From assembly GCA_004153385.1 (NCBI GenBank), contig SDAL01000001.1:62001-126000 (forward strand): a stretch of DNA of 64,000 nucleotides, written 5' to 3'. How positions within the stretch are numbered: position 1 is the stretch's first letter; every line of letters starts with the position of its first letter. The notes beneath the pieces are model-generated. The model was given only the letters and a program-made list of their open reading frames with translations. It made no database searches and was not told the DNA's origin. Origin of the DNA: Paracoccaceae bacterium. GTDB taxonomy: Bacteria > Pseudomonadota > Alphaproteobacteria > Rhodobacterales > Rhodobacteraceae. The position numbers were made by a program, and so were the translations under genes. This document shows positions 44,325 to 53,063 of this stretch, piece after piece.

Positions 44325-44648
44325 ATGGATCTTTATGGTATCAAGACCTGTGACACATGCCGCAAGGCCCGCCGCGCGCTGGAGGGCGCGGGCTTTGATG
44401 TGACCTTTCATGATCTGCGTGCAGAGCCGCTGACGGCTGAACACATCGCGGCGCTGCATCTGGAATTCGGTGACAAGCTGCTGAATAAATCCTCGACCAC
44501 GTGGCGTGGACTTGACGAGAATACCCGCGCCCGTCCGGTGGCCGATCTTCTGGCAGATCATCCGACCCTGATGAAACGTCCGGTGATCGAAAAGGGGGCC
44601 AAGCGCAGCCTTGGCTGGACCAAGGAGGCGCAGGCGCTCTGGCTTTGA
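44325..44648 (+). CDS. ArsC/Spx-family (YffB-like) thioredoxin-fold protein
   Basis: A 107-residue protein of the ArsC-like superfamily. The N-terminal CDTCRKARRALE holds a CxxC at positions 9 and 12, followed by FHDLRAEPLTAEH. The later KRPVIEKGAKRSLGW is the Pro-Val cis-proline and Arg region typical of YffB/Spx/ArsC. The family includes arsenate reductases and glutathione-dependent reductases, but YffB-type members have no proven substrate. It follows lolD by 6 nt and is probably in the same operon. Confidence 0.85.
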   Translation: MDLYGIKTCDTCRKARRALEGAGFDVTFHDLRAEPLTAEHIAALHLEFGDKLLNKSSTTWRGLDENTRARPVADLLADHPTLMKRPVIEKGAKRSLGWTKEAQALWL

Positions 44649-44726
44649 ACCGGGCGCAGCGATTGAACGGGGGTGGGCGTGATCGCCCGCATCTGCCACA
44701 CCGTAATGGCGTGACGCAAAACGGGC

Positions 44727-44760
44727 AACGGCCCGCGCAAACTCTGACGCGGGCCGTTTA
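44727..44760. terminator. Bidirectional terminator between ArsC-like and csp genes
   Basis: AACGGCCCGCG (44727-44737) pairs perfectly with CGCGGGCCGTT (44748-44758) around a 10-nt loop and runs into TTAT on the plus strand. It separates convergent genes. Confidence 0.8.
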
Positions 44761-44787
44761 TCTTGAAAATTCGGATCTGGTATCGTC

Positions 44788-44994
44788 TTAAAGAACCTGC
44801 AGATCGCCTGCGGACGCCCGGCCGTCACGACCGGACAGCAGTTCGTATTCGACCTTCTGATTGTCGGCCAGACCGGTGAGGCCTGCGCGTTCGACCGCAG
44901 AGATGTGCACAAACACATCCTTGCCGCCATCATCGGGTGCGATAAAGCCGTAGCCTTTGGTGGAATTGAACCATTTTACGGTGCCTGTGGCCAT
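44788..44994 (-). CDS. Cold-shock-domain protein, CspA family
   Basis: A 68-residue single-stranded nucleic acid-binding protein forming one OB-fold barrel. MATGTVKWFNSTKGYGFIAP contains the RNP1 motif KGYGFI, and DVFVHISAVERAGL contains RNP2 VFVHI. These aromatic strands bind RNA or ssDNA. The ATG at 44994 has AAGGAGA upstream. The open frame extending upstream to 45204 covers the untranslated leader and promoter, which is AT-rich. Roseobacters carry several Csp paralogues, so no specific symbol is given. Confidence 0.95.
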   Translation of the reverse strand: MATGTVKWFNSTKGYGFIAPDDGGKDVFVHISAVERAGLTGLADNQKVEYELLSGRDGRASAGDLQVL

Positions 44995-45159
44995 TCCCGT
45001 CGTCTCCTTCAAGTCTTCCCGGATGCGAGATTGCACCCGGACCGTGCTGCCGGGGCTTCCAAGTCGTCCGGCTGGCCCTGATCGGGAGCGGGATAGAAAG
45101 TCAGCGCTACACGCGCTGGAAATCATGAACAATGATTTTGAAAAATCAATGGTAAATTT

Positions 45160-45184
45160 GGTGAGGAGAGCGACTCTCCTCACC
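45160..45184 (-). terminator. Hairpin after thrS
   Basis: GGTGAGGAGAG pairs perfectly with CTCTCCTCACC around CGA, 42 nt beyond the thrS stop (minus strand), followed on that strand by AAATTT. It separates thrS from the csp promoter. An imperfect TGATTTT/AAAATCA hairpin sits just beyond, near 45130-45150. Confidence 0.75.
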
Positions 45185-45225
45185 GTACTGTGATCATGTG
45201 GCAATTCTAGCCAGCAAGGCGGGAT

Positions 45226-47172
45226 CTAGGCCAGATCAGGGGCACGGGCTTCGGTCGGAAGCTGTGCCAGAACCTCGTCCAGGGACTGGGTCTGCGTGCG
45301 GTTTTCCCCCAAGCGGCGTACGGAAACTGTGCGCTCCTCTACCTCTTTCATACCGATGGCAAAGATATAGGGCACTTTGCCAAGGCTATGTTCGCGGACC
45401 TTGTAGTTGATCTTTTCGTTGCGGGTGTCGGCCTCGGCACGGATACCACGCGCGCGCAAGGCTTGCGTGACCTCAGCCACATAGTCATCGGCATCGGACA
45501 CGATCGATGCGACAACCACCTGACGCGGGGCCAGCCACAAGGGCAGCTTGCCTGCGTAGTTTTCGATCAACATGCCGATGAACCGCTCAAAAGACCCAAG
45601 GACCGCACGGTGCAGCATGACCGGCCGGTGACGGTCGCCATCGCGCCCGATAAAGCTTGCATCAAGCCGCTCTGGCAGATTGGGGTCCACCTGAAGCGTG
45701 CCGCACTGCCATTCCCGCCCGATGGCATCGGTCAGGGTGAATTCCAGCTTGGGGCCGTAGAACGCGCCTTCGCCTTCCTGGATATCATAACCGTAGCCTG
45801 CCGCCTTGCATGCATTGCCCAAGGCCGCCTCGACACGATCCCAGCTTTCTTCGGAACCGATGCGCTTTTCGGGGCGGGTCGAGAGTTTGATCGTCCACTG
45901 GTCAAAGCCCAGATCGGCATAGATTCCGGCCAGAAATTCGATGAACTTTGCGGTTTCTTCCTCGATTTGCTCTTCGGTGCAGAAGATATGCGCGTCATCT
46001 TGGGTGAAACCGCGCACCCGCATGATGCCATGCAACGCCCCTGATGGCTCATAGCGCGCGCAAGAGCCGAATTCGGCCATACGCAAGGGCAGGTCACGGT
46101 AGGATTTCAGCCCCTGATTGAACACCTGCACATGGCACGGGCAGTTCATGGGTTTCAGCGCATTGACCGTTTTCTCGCGGGCGTGATCCTCGTCCACCTC
46201 GACGATGAACATGTTCTCTTGGTAGTTGTCCCAGTGACCCGAGGCTTCCCACAGCTTGCGGTTGACCACTTGCGGGGTGTTGACCTCGACATAGTCGCCC
46301 GCACGTTGCTTGCGCCGCATGTAGTCTTGCAATTCGGTGTAGATGGTCCAGCCGTTGGGATGCCAGAAGATCTGGCCCGGGGCCTCCTCTTGCATGTGGA
46401 ACAGGTTCATCTCGCGGCCCAGTTTGCGGTGGTCACGCTTGGCGGCCTCTTCCATCATGGTGGTCCAGGCGCTCAGGTCCTTTTTGGATTTGAAGGCCAC
46501 CCCGTAAATCCGCTGCAGCATCGGGCGCGACGAATCACCCAGCCAGTAGGCACCGGCCACATGGGTCAGTTTGAACGCATCGGCGGGCACCTGACCGGTG
46601 TGGACCAGATGCGGCCCGCGGCACAGATCCTGCCAGTCGCCGTGCCAGTACATCCGCAGGTCCTCGCCTTCGGGAATACGGTCGATCAGCTCCAGCTTGA
46701 AGGGTTCGCCACGGTCTTTGTAATACTGGATCGCGCGCTCGCGTGGCCACACTTCGGTTTTCACCGCGTCGCGGGCGTTGATGATCTCACGCATCTTCTT
46801 CTCGATGCCGGCGAGGTCTTCAGGGGTGAAGGGGTCCTGACGGTCGAAATCGTAAAACCAGCCATTGTCGCGTACAGGCCCGATGGTCACTTTCACATCC
46901 GGCCAGATTTCCTGCACGGCGCGCGCCATGATATGGGCCAGATCGTGACGGATCAGCTCCAGCGCAGGGGCATCGTCTTGCAGCGTATTGATCGCAATTT
47001 GCGCATCTTCGGTGATCGGCCATTGCAGATCATAATGTTGACCGTTGACTTGCGCGGAAATCGCCTTTTTGGACAGCGATTTCGAGATGTCAGCCGCAAC
47101 CTCGGCGGCGGTGATACCGGCCTCGGCCTGCTTTTGGTTGCCATCGGGAAAGGTGAGGGTAATCTGGGACAT
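45226..47172 (-). CDS. thrS: Threonyl-tRNA synthetase
   Basis: A 648-residue class II synthetase. The N-terminal TGS domain ([22 protein letters not shown]) is followed by the editing domain with [14 protein letters not shown] and the HxxxH site, then [20 protein letters not shown] with its Cys/His zinc-like pocket. Catalytic motifs are present: [15 protein letters not shown]-like text as [34 protein letters not shown] (motif 2, in parts) and [18 protein letters not shown] (motif 3). The C-terminal anticodon domain ends the protein. The start at 47172 follows GAGGAGGA. No leader hairpin is obvious. Confidence 0.97.
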   Translation of the reverse strand: MSQITLTFPDGNQKQAEAGITAAEVAADISKSLSKKAISAQVNGQHYDLQWPITEDAQIAINTLQDDAPALELIRHDLAHIMARAVQEIWPDVKVTIGPVRDNGWFYDFDRQDPFTPEDLAGIEKKMREIINARDAVKTEVWPRERAIQYYKDRGEPFKLELIDRIPEGEDLRMYWHGDWQDLCRGPHLVHTGQVPADAFKLTHVAGAYWLGDSSRPMLQRIYGVAFKSKKDLSAWTTMMEEAAKRDHRKLGREMNLFHMQEEAPGQIFWHPNGWTIYTELQDYMRRKQRAGDYVEVNTPQVVNRKLWEASGHWDNYQENMFIVEVDEDHAREKTVNALKPMNCPCHVQVFNQGLKSYRDLPLRMAEFGSCARYEPSGALHGIMRVRGFTQDDAHIFCTEEQIEEETAKFIEFLAGIYADLGFDQWTIKLSTRPEKRIGSEESWDRVEAALGNACKAAGYGYDIQEGEGAFYGPKLEFTLTDAIGREWQCGTLQVDPNLPERLDASFIGRDGDRHRPVMLHRAVLGSFERFIGMLIENYAGKLPLWLAPRQVVVASIVSDADDYVAEVTQALRARGIRAEADTRNEKINYKVREHSLGKVPYIFAIGMKEVEERTVSVRRLGENRTQTQSLDEVLAQLPTEARAPDLA

Positions 47173-47436
47173 ACGAGTCCTCCTCGTCGGTTTGGCGCCC
47201 ACGGAACGCCCGGTTGCAAGTTATGGTCGGCCCGACTTTTGGGCGGGGCGGAGGCATATGTCAAGAAGCGCCCGCCGAATAAGGCCCGCGCGGGGTGCGC
47301 ATGAAACAGCCGCCCGCCCGCGCCCTGTATCCGGCCCACAGGCGAAAATTGTCGTGGCACCTGCACAGGCACGCGGTATCTTTTGTGGTCATAGCCCGCA
47401 CCGCAATTGCGGTGCCAGCCACGAAAGGAGCACGGG

Positions 47437-48716
47437 ATGGGTCAGCCCCTCAGCGGTCGCATTTTTGCGCGTATGGTCGGTGAACATACGGATGCCGGAG
47501 GCCTCAGCCGCTCGGCACATTGCCACGAGCCCCGAAATTTCTGCCATCACATCCTTGCGCTGTCGGGCACGAAAACCGCAGACGGCCTTGTGGACCCCAA
47601 GCTGGTGCTCAGCTGGCTGGTCAACGAACTTGGCGCGGGCGCGGGGCTTGCAGGACTTCTGGTACCGCTACGCGAGGCTGGTGCTTTGTTGCCGCAAATC
47701 GTGATCGCAGGCCGGATACACCGGTTGGCGCGGCGCAAATGGGTCTGGGCGGCGGGTGCGGCGGTGCAGGGGCTGGCGGCTGTTGTCATGATTATGGCGG
47801 CGCTTTTGCTGAACGGTCTGTTGGCGGGCATGGTGATTGCAGGGGCGCTTGCGATTCTGGCGCTGGCGCGTGCGGCCTGCTCGGTCAGCTATAAGGATGT
47901 GCTTGGGAAAACGGTCGGCAAACGCAGGCGTGGCACCGTCACGGGGGCTGCGGCGGGGATCGGTTCTGCGGTGGTTGTGGTATTTGCGCTGTTGCTGCTG
48001 GGGGATGTGACAGACCGTAGGGGTCTGGTTCTGGGCGCGCTGGGGGTGGGCGCCATGGGCTGGTGTGTGGCCGCGGTCGCGATGGCGACACTGGTCGAGG
48101 AACGCGACGCTCACACCGTCGCCCAATACCAAGCGCATCCTTTACATTGATCCGGCAGCATCCGCAGTTGCGCCGCTTTATCGTGGCACGCGCGCTTTTG
48201 GTGGGCACAGCGCTGGCGCCGCCCTATCTGGTGTTGCTGGCCGCCAACGGCACGCAGCGTGCAGCCTCGCTGGGCGGTCTTGTGCTGGCCGCGGCGTTGG
48301 CCGCGCTGTTGTCATCATATGTATGGGGACGCTTTTCGGACAGATCGTCGCGTCGGGTGATGGTGATCGCCGGCGCTCTGGCTGCGGTGGCGCTGATGCT
48401 GGCGCTCGGTGCGCAATGGACGGGCCTCGCGCGTACGCAGCCTTGGGCGATCCCCGTGGTGCTGTTTTTGCTGATGCTCAGCTATCACGGTGTGCGCCAA
48501 GGGCGCGCGACCCATCTGGTGGATATGGCAGGCCCGCAAACACGTGCGGGCTTTACAGCCGTGTCCAACACCATAGTGGGGTGTTTTCTGCTGCTGGCGG
48601 GGGCGTTAGGTGCCGTGGTCGCCAGCGTATCCGTCCCCATTGTGATCGGGCTGTTTCTTGTGATGTCGGTCGCTGGCGCTTATTGTGCCGCCCAACTTCA
48701 AGAGGTGCAGACATGA
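47437..48716 (+). pseudogene. MFS transporter gene split by a frameshift
   Basis: Two overlapping frames make up one transporter of about 425 residues. The first runs from the ATG at 47437 (GAAAGGAG upstream) and has about six hydrophobic helices (GLLVPLREAGALLPQIVIAG; SYKDVLGKTVGKRRRGTVTG), ending at 48150 after VEERDAHTVAQYQ. The second is in the -1 frame from about 48125 (IRQHPQLRRFIVARALLVG) and continues with helices to 48716. A single missing base near 48120-48145 explains both. No classic slippery heptamer is visible, so mutation or sequencing error is likelier than programmed frameshifting. The second frame is coupled to the next gene by an ATGA overlap, suggesting recent integrity. 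Confidence 0.75.
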
Positions 48717-49459
48717 CCGAATTTCTAACCACGCCACAGGGTCGCGAGATTGCCTATAACCGAACCGAAGGGCAGGGGCCGGGGATCGTATTTCTGGGGG
48801 GCTTCCGCTCTGACATGGAGGGGACCAAGGCGCTGTCGCTGCAACAATGGGCGCAGTCGCAGGGCCGTGCGTTCCTGCGCTTCGATTATTCCGGTCATGG
48901 CCGGTCCGGCGGGGCGTTTGAAGACGGCGCAATCGGTGACTGGTTCGAGGATGCACGCGATACGATCCTTGCGCTGACCGATGGCCCGCAAGTTCTGGTG
49001 GGGTCGTCGATGGGGGGGTGGATCGCGCTTTTGCTCTGCCGCGAGATGCCCGACCGCGTCGCGGGGCTGGTGACCATCGCCGCAGCCCCCGATTTTACCG
49101 AAGACGGCTATTGGGCCAGTTTCGATTCTGACACCAAACACAAGCTTGAAACTGACGGGCGGCTGGAAATACCGTCCGAATACGGTGCCCCTTTGGTGAT
49201 TACGCGTCGCCTGATCAACGAGGGCCGCACACGTCTGGTGATGCGCGACCCGCTCAGCCTGCCGTTTCCTGCCCGCTTTTTACAAGGCACCCAAGACGAG
49301 GCTGTTCCCGTGGACTGGGCGACCCGGTTGCTGGATCACGCCGACGGGCCGGATATGCATCTGACCTTGGTGAAAGGGGCCGATCACCGGTTTTCCGATG
49401 AAGATTGCCTGACAATGATCGAATATGCCGTATCCGAGGTGCTGACGCGCATTCCTTGA
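48713..49459 (+). CDS. Alpha/beta hydrolase
   Basis: A 248-residue serine hydrolase. The fold opens with IVFLGGFRSDMEGTKALSL (oxyanion-hole region GGFRSD) and FLRFDYSGHGRSGG. The nucleophile elbow VLVGSSMGGWIALLL holds Ser in GSSMG, the acid is likely Asp in LQGTQDEAVP and the His is in VKGADHRFSDEDC. This is the pattern of short carboxylesterase/ palmitoyl-thioesterase-like ABHD10 proteins in alphaproteobacteria. The ATG overlaps the MFS stop in ATGA. Substrate unknown. Confidence 0.88.
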   Translation: MTEFLTTPQGREIAYNRTEGQGPGIVFLGGFRSDMEGTKALSLQQWAQSQGRAFLRFDYSGHGRSGGAFEDGAIGDWFEDARDTILALTDGPQVLVGSSMGGWIALLLCREMPDRVAGLVTIAAAPDFTEDGYWASFDSDTKHKLETDGRLEIPSEYGAPLVITRRLINEGRTRLVMRDPLSLPFPARFLQGTQDEAVPVDWATRLLDHADGPDMHLTLVKGADHRFSDEDCLTMIEYAVSEVLTRIP

Positions 49460-49577
49460 CCATCGCGCCCAGTATTTTGCACGAACACCTTTGCTCTGGG
49501 CGCGTGCTGCGGTTATTGTGCCCGCTAAAGTAAAGTGCGCCCGATAAAGTGGCGCCGTCTTATGAGGAGCGTGCAAT

Positions 49578-50273
49578 ATGACAGCAGAACCGCTGGTCCT
49601 GTTACCCGGATTTATGTGTGATGGTCGGCTGTTCTGGCATCAGATGACGGCCTTCTCGTCGGAGCGCGGTGTGATGGTCTGTCCGCTGCGTGGCGATACG
49701 ATAGAAGCGATGGCCGCCGCCGTTCTGGCGATGGCACCGCCGACATTCGCGGTGGCGGGGCATTGGCTGGGCGGTTTGGTGGCGCTTGATCTGTTGCGAC
49801 AGGCCCCCGAGCGGATCACGCGGCTTGCCTTGATTGATGTGTCGCCATTATCGGAGACGCCACTTGTGGCGGGCGCGCGCGAGCACCGGATCGTCAAAGC
49901 GCGCACCGGCAAGCTTGACGAGGCGATGTTGGAAGAAGTGCCTGCCAACGCGCTGGCACCGGGCCCGAACAAACAAAACATTCAGGCGATGATGCTGGAT
50001 ATGGCCGCGGCTTTGGGGCCGGATGTGTTCGACGCCCAAAGCCATGCCCTGATGCGCCGGCCCGATCTTCAGCGCGCGCTGCGTTCGACCAAGCTGTATA
50101 CCACGCTGGTGTGCGGCGAGTACGATACGATCTGTCCGCCCCGTCGCCACGAGTTTCTGGCAGAGCTTATGCCGAATGCGCGCTGCACCCAGATCAGCGG
50201 CGCAGGCCATCTGGCCCCTTTGGAACAGCCCGAGGCGGTCACGGAAGCATTGCGCACATGGTTGCGTGACTGA
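49578..50273 (+). CDS. Alpha/beta hydrolase-like protein with Trp at the nucleophile position
   Basis: A 231-residue alpha/beta hydrolase-fold protein: LVLLPGFMCDGRLFW at the start, then the elbow FAVAGHWLGGLVALDLL, RLALIDVSP, and the late VCGEYDTICPPRRHEF (acid) and ISGAGHLAPLEQPEAV (His). The elbow normally reads GHSMGG, and here TGG (Trp) stands where a Ser codon such as TCG would be one base away. With no Ser or Cys nucleophile the protein should not use the classical mechanism. A true change or a base error are both possible. ATG 49578 follows GAGGAG. Confidence 0.85.
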   Translation: MTAEPLVLLPGFMCDGRLFWHQMTAFSSERGVMVCPLRGDTIEAMAAAVLAMAPPTFAVAGHWLGGLVALDLLRQAPERITRLALIDVSPLSETPLVAGAREHRIVKARTGKLDEAMLEEVPANALAPGPNKQNIQAMMLDMAAALGPDVFDAQSHALMRRPDLQRALRSTKLYTTLVCGEYDTICPPRRHEFLAELMPNARCTQISGAGHLAPLEQPEAVTEALRTWLRD

Positions 50274-50346
50274 AGCGCCGTTGAGCGAGCGAAGCGACCG
50301 GCATCCGCGCAGGGCGGCTTTTGCTCTGCGCCCTTCACAAAAGGCA

Positions 50347-50374
50347 ACAACCGGGCGCGGATACGCCCGGTTGT
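50347..50374. terminator. Terminator hairpin between convergent hydrolase and ilvH
   Basis: ACAACCGGGCG (50347-50357) pairs perfectly with CGCCCGGTTGT (50364-50374) around CGGATA. On the minus strand it is followed by TGCCTTTTG, fitting termination of ilvIH. Confidence 0.78.
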
Positions 50375-50405
50375 AAATGGTCTGGCTGATATCAATCAGG
50401 GCGCG

Positions 50406-50966
50406 TTACATGCCGCGTGACAGGGCGGCCACGCCGGTGCGCGCCACATCAAGCAAGCCCAAAGGCCGCATCAGATCGGCAAAGGCGTCGATTTTGTCTG
50501 GCGGTCCGGTCAGTTCGAAGACAAAGCTTTCCAGTGTTGAATCCACCACATTGGCCCTGAAAATCTCGGCCAGACGCAAGGCCTCGATACGCTTGTCGCC
50601 AGTGCCGACCACCTTGATCAAGGCCAGCTCGCGTTCCACTGCCTGACCGGCCAGCGTCAGGTCCAGAACCTCGTGCACCGGCACGATCCGCCCCAGTTGC
50701 GCCTTGATCTGCTCGACCACGGCGACCGTGCCACGGGTCACAACCGTGATGCGCGAGCGGTGGCCCTTGTGATCCACCTCGGCCACCGTCAGGCTGTCGA
50801 TGTTATAGCCGCGCCCGGAAAACAATCCGATCACACGCGCCAGAACGCCGGCCTCGTTGTCCACAATTACGGCCAGCGTATGGCTTTGCACGGCTTCGGA
50901 ATGAAAATCGCGCAGATCATAGGCCGAATGGCTCGACGAGCCTTTTTTGATGTTCAGAGCGGCCAT
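50406..50966 (-). CDS. ilvH: Acetolactate synthase small (regulatory) subunit
   Basis: A 186-residue regulatory subunit. The N-terminal ACT domain SHTLAVIVDNEAGVLARVIGLFSGRGYNIDSLTV (landmarks DNEAGVLARV and GRGYNIDSL) binds valine for feedback inhibition. RITVVTRGTVAVVEQIKAQL and VRELALIKV-like text (ERELALIKVVG) follow, and the C-terminal domain ends with LLDVARTGVAALSRG. The start 50966 has GAGAGGAGAGG. The open frame reaching 51083 overlaps the spacer and is rejected. It is 113 nt downstream of ilvI, with a hairpin in between. Confidence 0.95.
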   Translation of the reverse strand: MAALNIKKGSSSHSAYDLRDFHSEAVQSHTLAVIVDNEAGVLARVIGLFSGRGYNIDSLTVAEVDHKGHRSRITVVTRGTVAVVEQIKAQLGRIVPVHEVLDLTLAGQAVERELALIKVVGTGDKRIEALRLAEIFRANVVDSTLESFVFELTGPPDKIDAFADLMRPLGLLDVARTGVAALSRGM

Positions 50967-51037
50967 TGCCCTCTCCTCTCGAATACAAGATTTCATCGTG
51001 TCGAAACGTCTGGTCGGGGGAGTTCCGCCCGCGCCGG

Positions 51038-51069
51038 ATGCCGCAGGGAGAAAGCGCCCCCTGCGGCAT
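51038..51069 (-). other. Intercistronic hairpin between ilvI and ilvH
   Basis: ATGCCGCAGGG (51038-51048) pairs perfectly with CCCTGCGGCAT (51059-51069) around a 10-nt loop, 11 nt after the ilvI stop. There is no T-run, so a role in mRNA processing or stability, setting the large-to-small subunit ratio, is more likely than termination. Confidence 0.6.
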
Positions 51070-51079
51070 GGATCCCGGG

Positions 51080-52825
51080 TCATACCAGACTTGCGCCTTC
51101 CTTGAAGGCATCAGCGTCGGCGGCAAGCAGCATCTCGTTATGGGGTTTGCCCGACGGAATCATCGGGAAGCAGTTTTCATGCTTTTCCACCAGACAATCG
51201 AACAAGACCGGCCCGTCATGGTTGATCATTTCCATGATCGCATCGTCAAGGTCGGCGGGATTGTCGCAAATGATGCCTTTCCAGCCGAAAGCTTCGGCCA
51301 GTTTCACGAAATCAGGCAGGCTTTCCGACCAGCTTTGGGAATAGCGCTCGCCATGCAGCAATTCCTGCCACTGACGCACCATGCCCAACCGCTCGTTATT
51401 GAGGATGAACTGTTTGACGGGGGTGCGGAACTGCGTGGCGGTGCCCAGCTCTTGCATATTCATCAGCCACGAGGCCTCGCCCGCGACATTGATCACAAGC
51501 GCGTCGGGATGCGCCACCTGCACGCCGATCGACGCCGGAAACCCGTATCCCATCGTGCCCAGACCACCGGAGGTCATCCAGCGGTTGGGATCCTCAAAGC
51601 CCAGATATTGTGCGGCCCACATCTGGTGCTGGCCCACTTCGGTGGTGATGTAGCGGTCGCGCCCTTTGGTCAGTGCCTCGAGCCGCTCGAGCGCATATTG
51701 TGGTTTGATGGTTTTTTCCGAATTTGTATAGGCCAAGCAGCGCACGGCACGCCATTCGTTGACCTGTGTGTGCCATTCGGCAAGGCTTGCCTTGTCTGTC
51801 TTGCGACCGCGCGCCTTCCATACCTTCAAAACATCCTCGAGCACATGGCCGACATCACCGATAATCGGCAAGTGCACATGCACGATTTTGTTGACCGAGC
51901 TGGGGTCGATGTCGATATGCACCTTGTGCGATTCTGGCGAGAAATCGGCCACGCGTCCGGTGATCCGGTCGTCGAACCGCGCGCCGACATTGATCATCAG
52001 ATCGCAATCGTGCATCGCCAGATTGGCCTCGTAAAGCCCGTGCATCCCCAGCATACCCAGCCAGTTCTTGCCCGATGCCGGATAGGCACCAAGCCCCATC
52101 AGCGTCGAGGTGATCGGGAAATCAGCGCCATCCACCAGCTCGCGCAGCAATTGCGACGCGCCGGGACCGGAATTGATCACACCGCCACCTGTGTAAAACA
52201 CCGGCTTTTTCGCGGTTTCGATCAGTTCCACCAATCGTGTGATCGCCTCGATATCTCCTTTTACCTTGGGCTGGTAATGGCTCATCTTCACTTGTTTGGG
52301 CTCGATATAGGTACCGGTGGCGAATTGCACATCCTTGGGCAGGTCCACCAGAACGGGGCCGGGGCGGCCCGATGTTGCGACGTGAAAGGCCTGATGCAGG
52401 GTTTCGGCCACATCATCGGCGTCTTTCACCAGCCAGTTGTGCTTGGTGCAGGGGCGGGTAATGCCGACAGTGTCGGCCTCCTGAAACCCGTCGGTGCCGA
52501 TCATGAACGTCGGCACCTGACCCGATATCACCACAAGCGGGATCGAATCCAACAGCGCGTCCGTCAGGCCCGTGACCGCATTTGTGGCCCCCGGTCCGGA
52601 GGTTACCAGCACGCAGCCGGGCTTGCCGGTAGAACGCGCATATCCTTCCGCCATATGCAAAGCGGCCTGTTCATGGCGCACCAGAATATGGCGGATATCG
52701 TTTTGCTGGAAGATTTCATCATAGATCGGAAGGACTGCGCCACCCGGATATCCGAAGATCACTTCGACGCCCTGATCCTTGAGCGCCTGAATCACCATTT
52801 TCGCGCCAGTCATCTGCCGTGACAT
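51080..52825 (-). CDS. ilvI: Acetolactate synthase large (catalytic) subunit
   Basis: A 581-residue ThDP enzyme that condenses pyruvate with pyruvate or 2-ketobutyrate, the first shared step of branched-chain amino acid synthesis. PYR domain: VEVIFGYPGGAVLPIYDEI with catalytic Glu in RHEQAALHMAEGYAR. FAD/middle domain: TGGGVINSGPGAS, MLGMHGLYEANLAM. PP domain: GGLGTMGYGFPASIGVQVA, with the ThDP/Mg motif reading VINVAGEASWLMNMQEL. There Ala-Glu replaces the usual Gly-Asp, a point worth checking. Start 52825 uses GGAG 8 nt upstream; ATG 52837 is an alternative. It is preceded by a full attenuator. Confidence 0.95.
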   Translation of the reverse strand: MSRQMTGAKMVIQALKDQGVEVIFGYPGGAVLPIYDEIFQQNDIRHILVRHEQAALHMAEGYARSTGKPGCVLVTSGPGATNAVTGLTDALLDSIPLVVISGQVPTFMIGTDGFQEADTVGITRPCTKHNWLVKDADDVAETLHQAFHVATSGRPGPVLVDLPKDVQFATGTYIEPKQVKMSHYQPKVKGDIEAITRLVELIETAKKPVFYTGGGVINSGPGASQLLRELVDGADFPITSTLMGLGAYPASGKNWLGMLGMHGLYEANLAMHDCDLMINVGARFDDRITGRVADFSPESHKVHIDIDPSSVNKIVHVHLPIIGDVGHVLEDVLKVWKARGRKTDKASLAEWHTQVNEWRAVRCLAYTNSEKTIKPQYALERLEALTKGRDRYITTEVGQHQMWAAQYLGFEDPNRWMTSGGLGTMGYGFPASIGVQVAHPDALVINVAGEASWLMNMQELGTATQFRTPVKQFILNNERLGMVRQWQELLHGERYSQSWSESLPDFVKLAEAFGWKGIICDNPADLDDAIMEMINHDGPVLFDCLVEKHENCFPMIPSGKPHNEMLLAADADAFKEGASLV

Positions 52826-52904
52826 CGCATTCTCCATCCCAATACCCAGTGCCCCGCGACCTGTGCGGAGCCTCACAAAATTCCAACGCAGTGGCGTCGA
52901 TATG

Positions 52905-52931
52905 AAAAAGCCCCCGGCGTTTGGCGGGGGC
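52905..52931 (-). terminator. ilvIH attenuator terminator
   Basis: On the minus strand GCCCCCG pairs with CGGGGGC and is followed by TTTTT; it lies between the leader peptide and ilvI. An alternative pairing, GCGCATGGG (52930-52938, plus-strand text) with CCCATGCGC (52965-52973, inside the leader ORF), overlaps the terminator's 5' arm, so the two structures compete. This is the layout of transcription attenuation. Confidence 0.85.
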
Positions 52932-52957
52932 GCATGGGAACCATCATGGTCAAACCG

Positions 52958-53005
52958 TCACCGGCCCATGCGCATCCTCTCGATTACGACGATAAGCGAG
53001 GTCAT
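52958..53005 (-). CDS. ilvIH leader peptide with Leu-Ile-Val-Val-Ile run
   Basis: A 15-codon ORF reading MTSLIVVIERMRMGR, with AAAGGA 7 nt upstream. Five consecutive branched-chain codons (CTT ATC GTC GTA ATC) form the sensing run. Ribosome stalling there when charged Leu/Ile/Val tRNAs are scarce would alter which downstream hairpin forms. It is too short for routine gene calling. Its stop lies 27 nt before the terminator hairpin. Confidence 0.85.
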   Translation of the reverse strand: MTSLIVVIERMRMGR

Positions 53006-53034
53006 CGCTGATCCTTTCCACTGCATTCAAGCGG

Positions 53035-53063
53035 ACATTATGTCTGCATATCGAGGGCGTCAA
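53035..53063 (-). promoter_or_regulatory. Sigma70-type promoter of ilvIH
   Basis: On the minus strand TTGACG (53058-53063) and TAATGT (53035-53040) are spaced by exactly 17 nt. Transcription would begin near 53028, just upstream of the leader peptide's ribosome site. Confidence 0.72.

Noticed and set aside
46132-47304. A 390-codon plus-strand open frame
   Set aside because: Antisense to thrS; runs past the thrS start into the promoter.
48063-48150. Programmed -1 frameshifting in the MFS gene
   Set aside because: No X-XXY-YYZ slippery heptamer or downstream stem was seen in the overlap, so mutation or sequencing error is more likely.
50966-52822. A 618-codon plus-strand open frame
   Set aside because: It is the exact antisense of ilvI, whose product is unmistakable; the antisense text has no recognisable motif.
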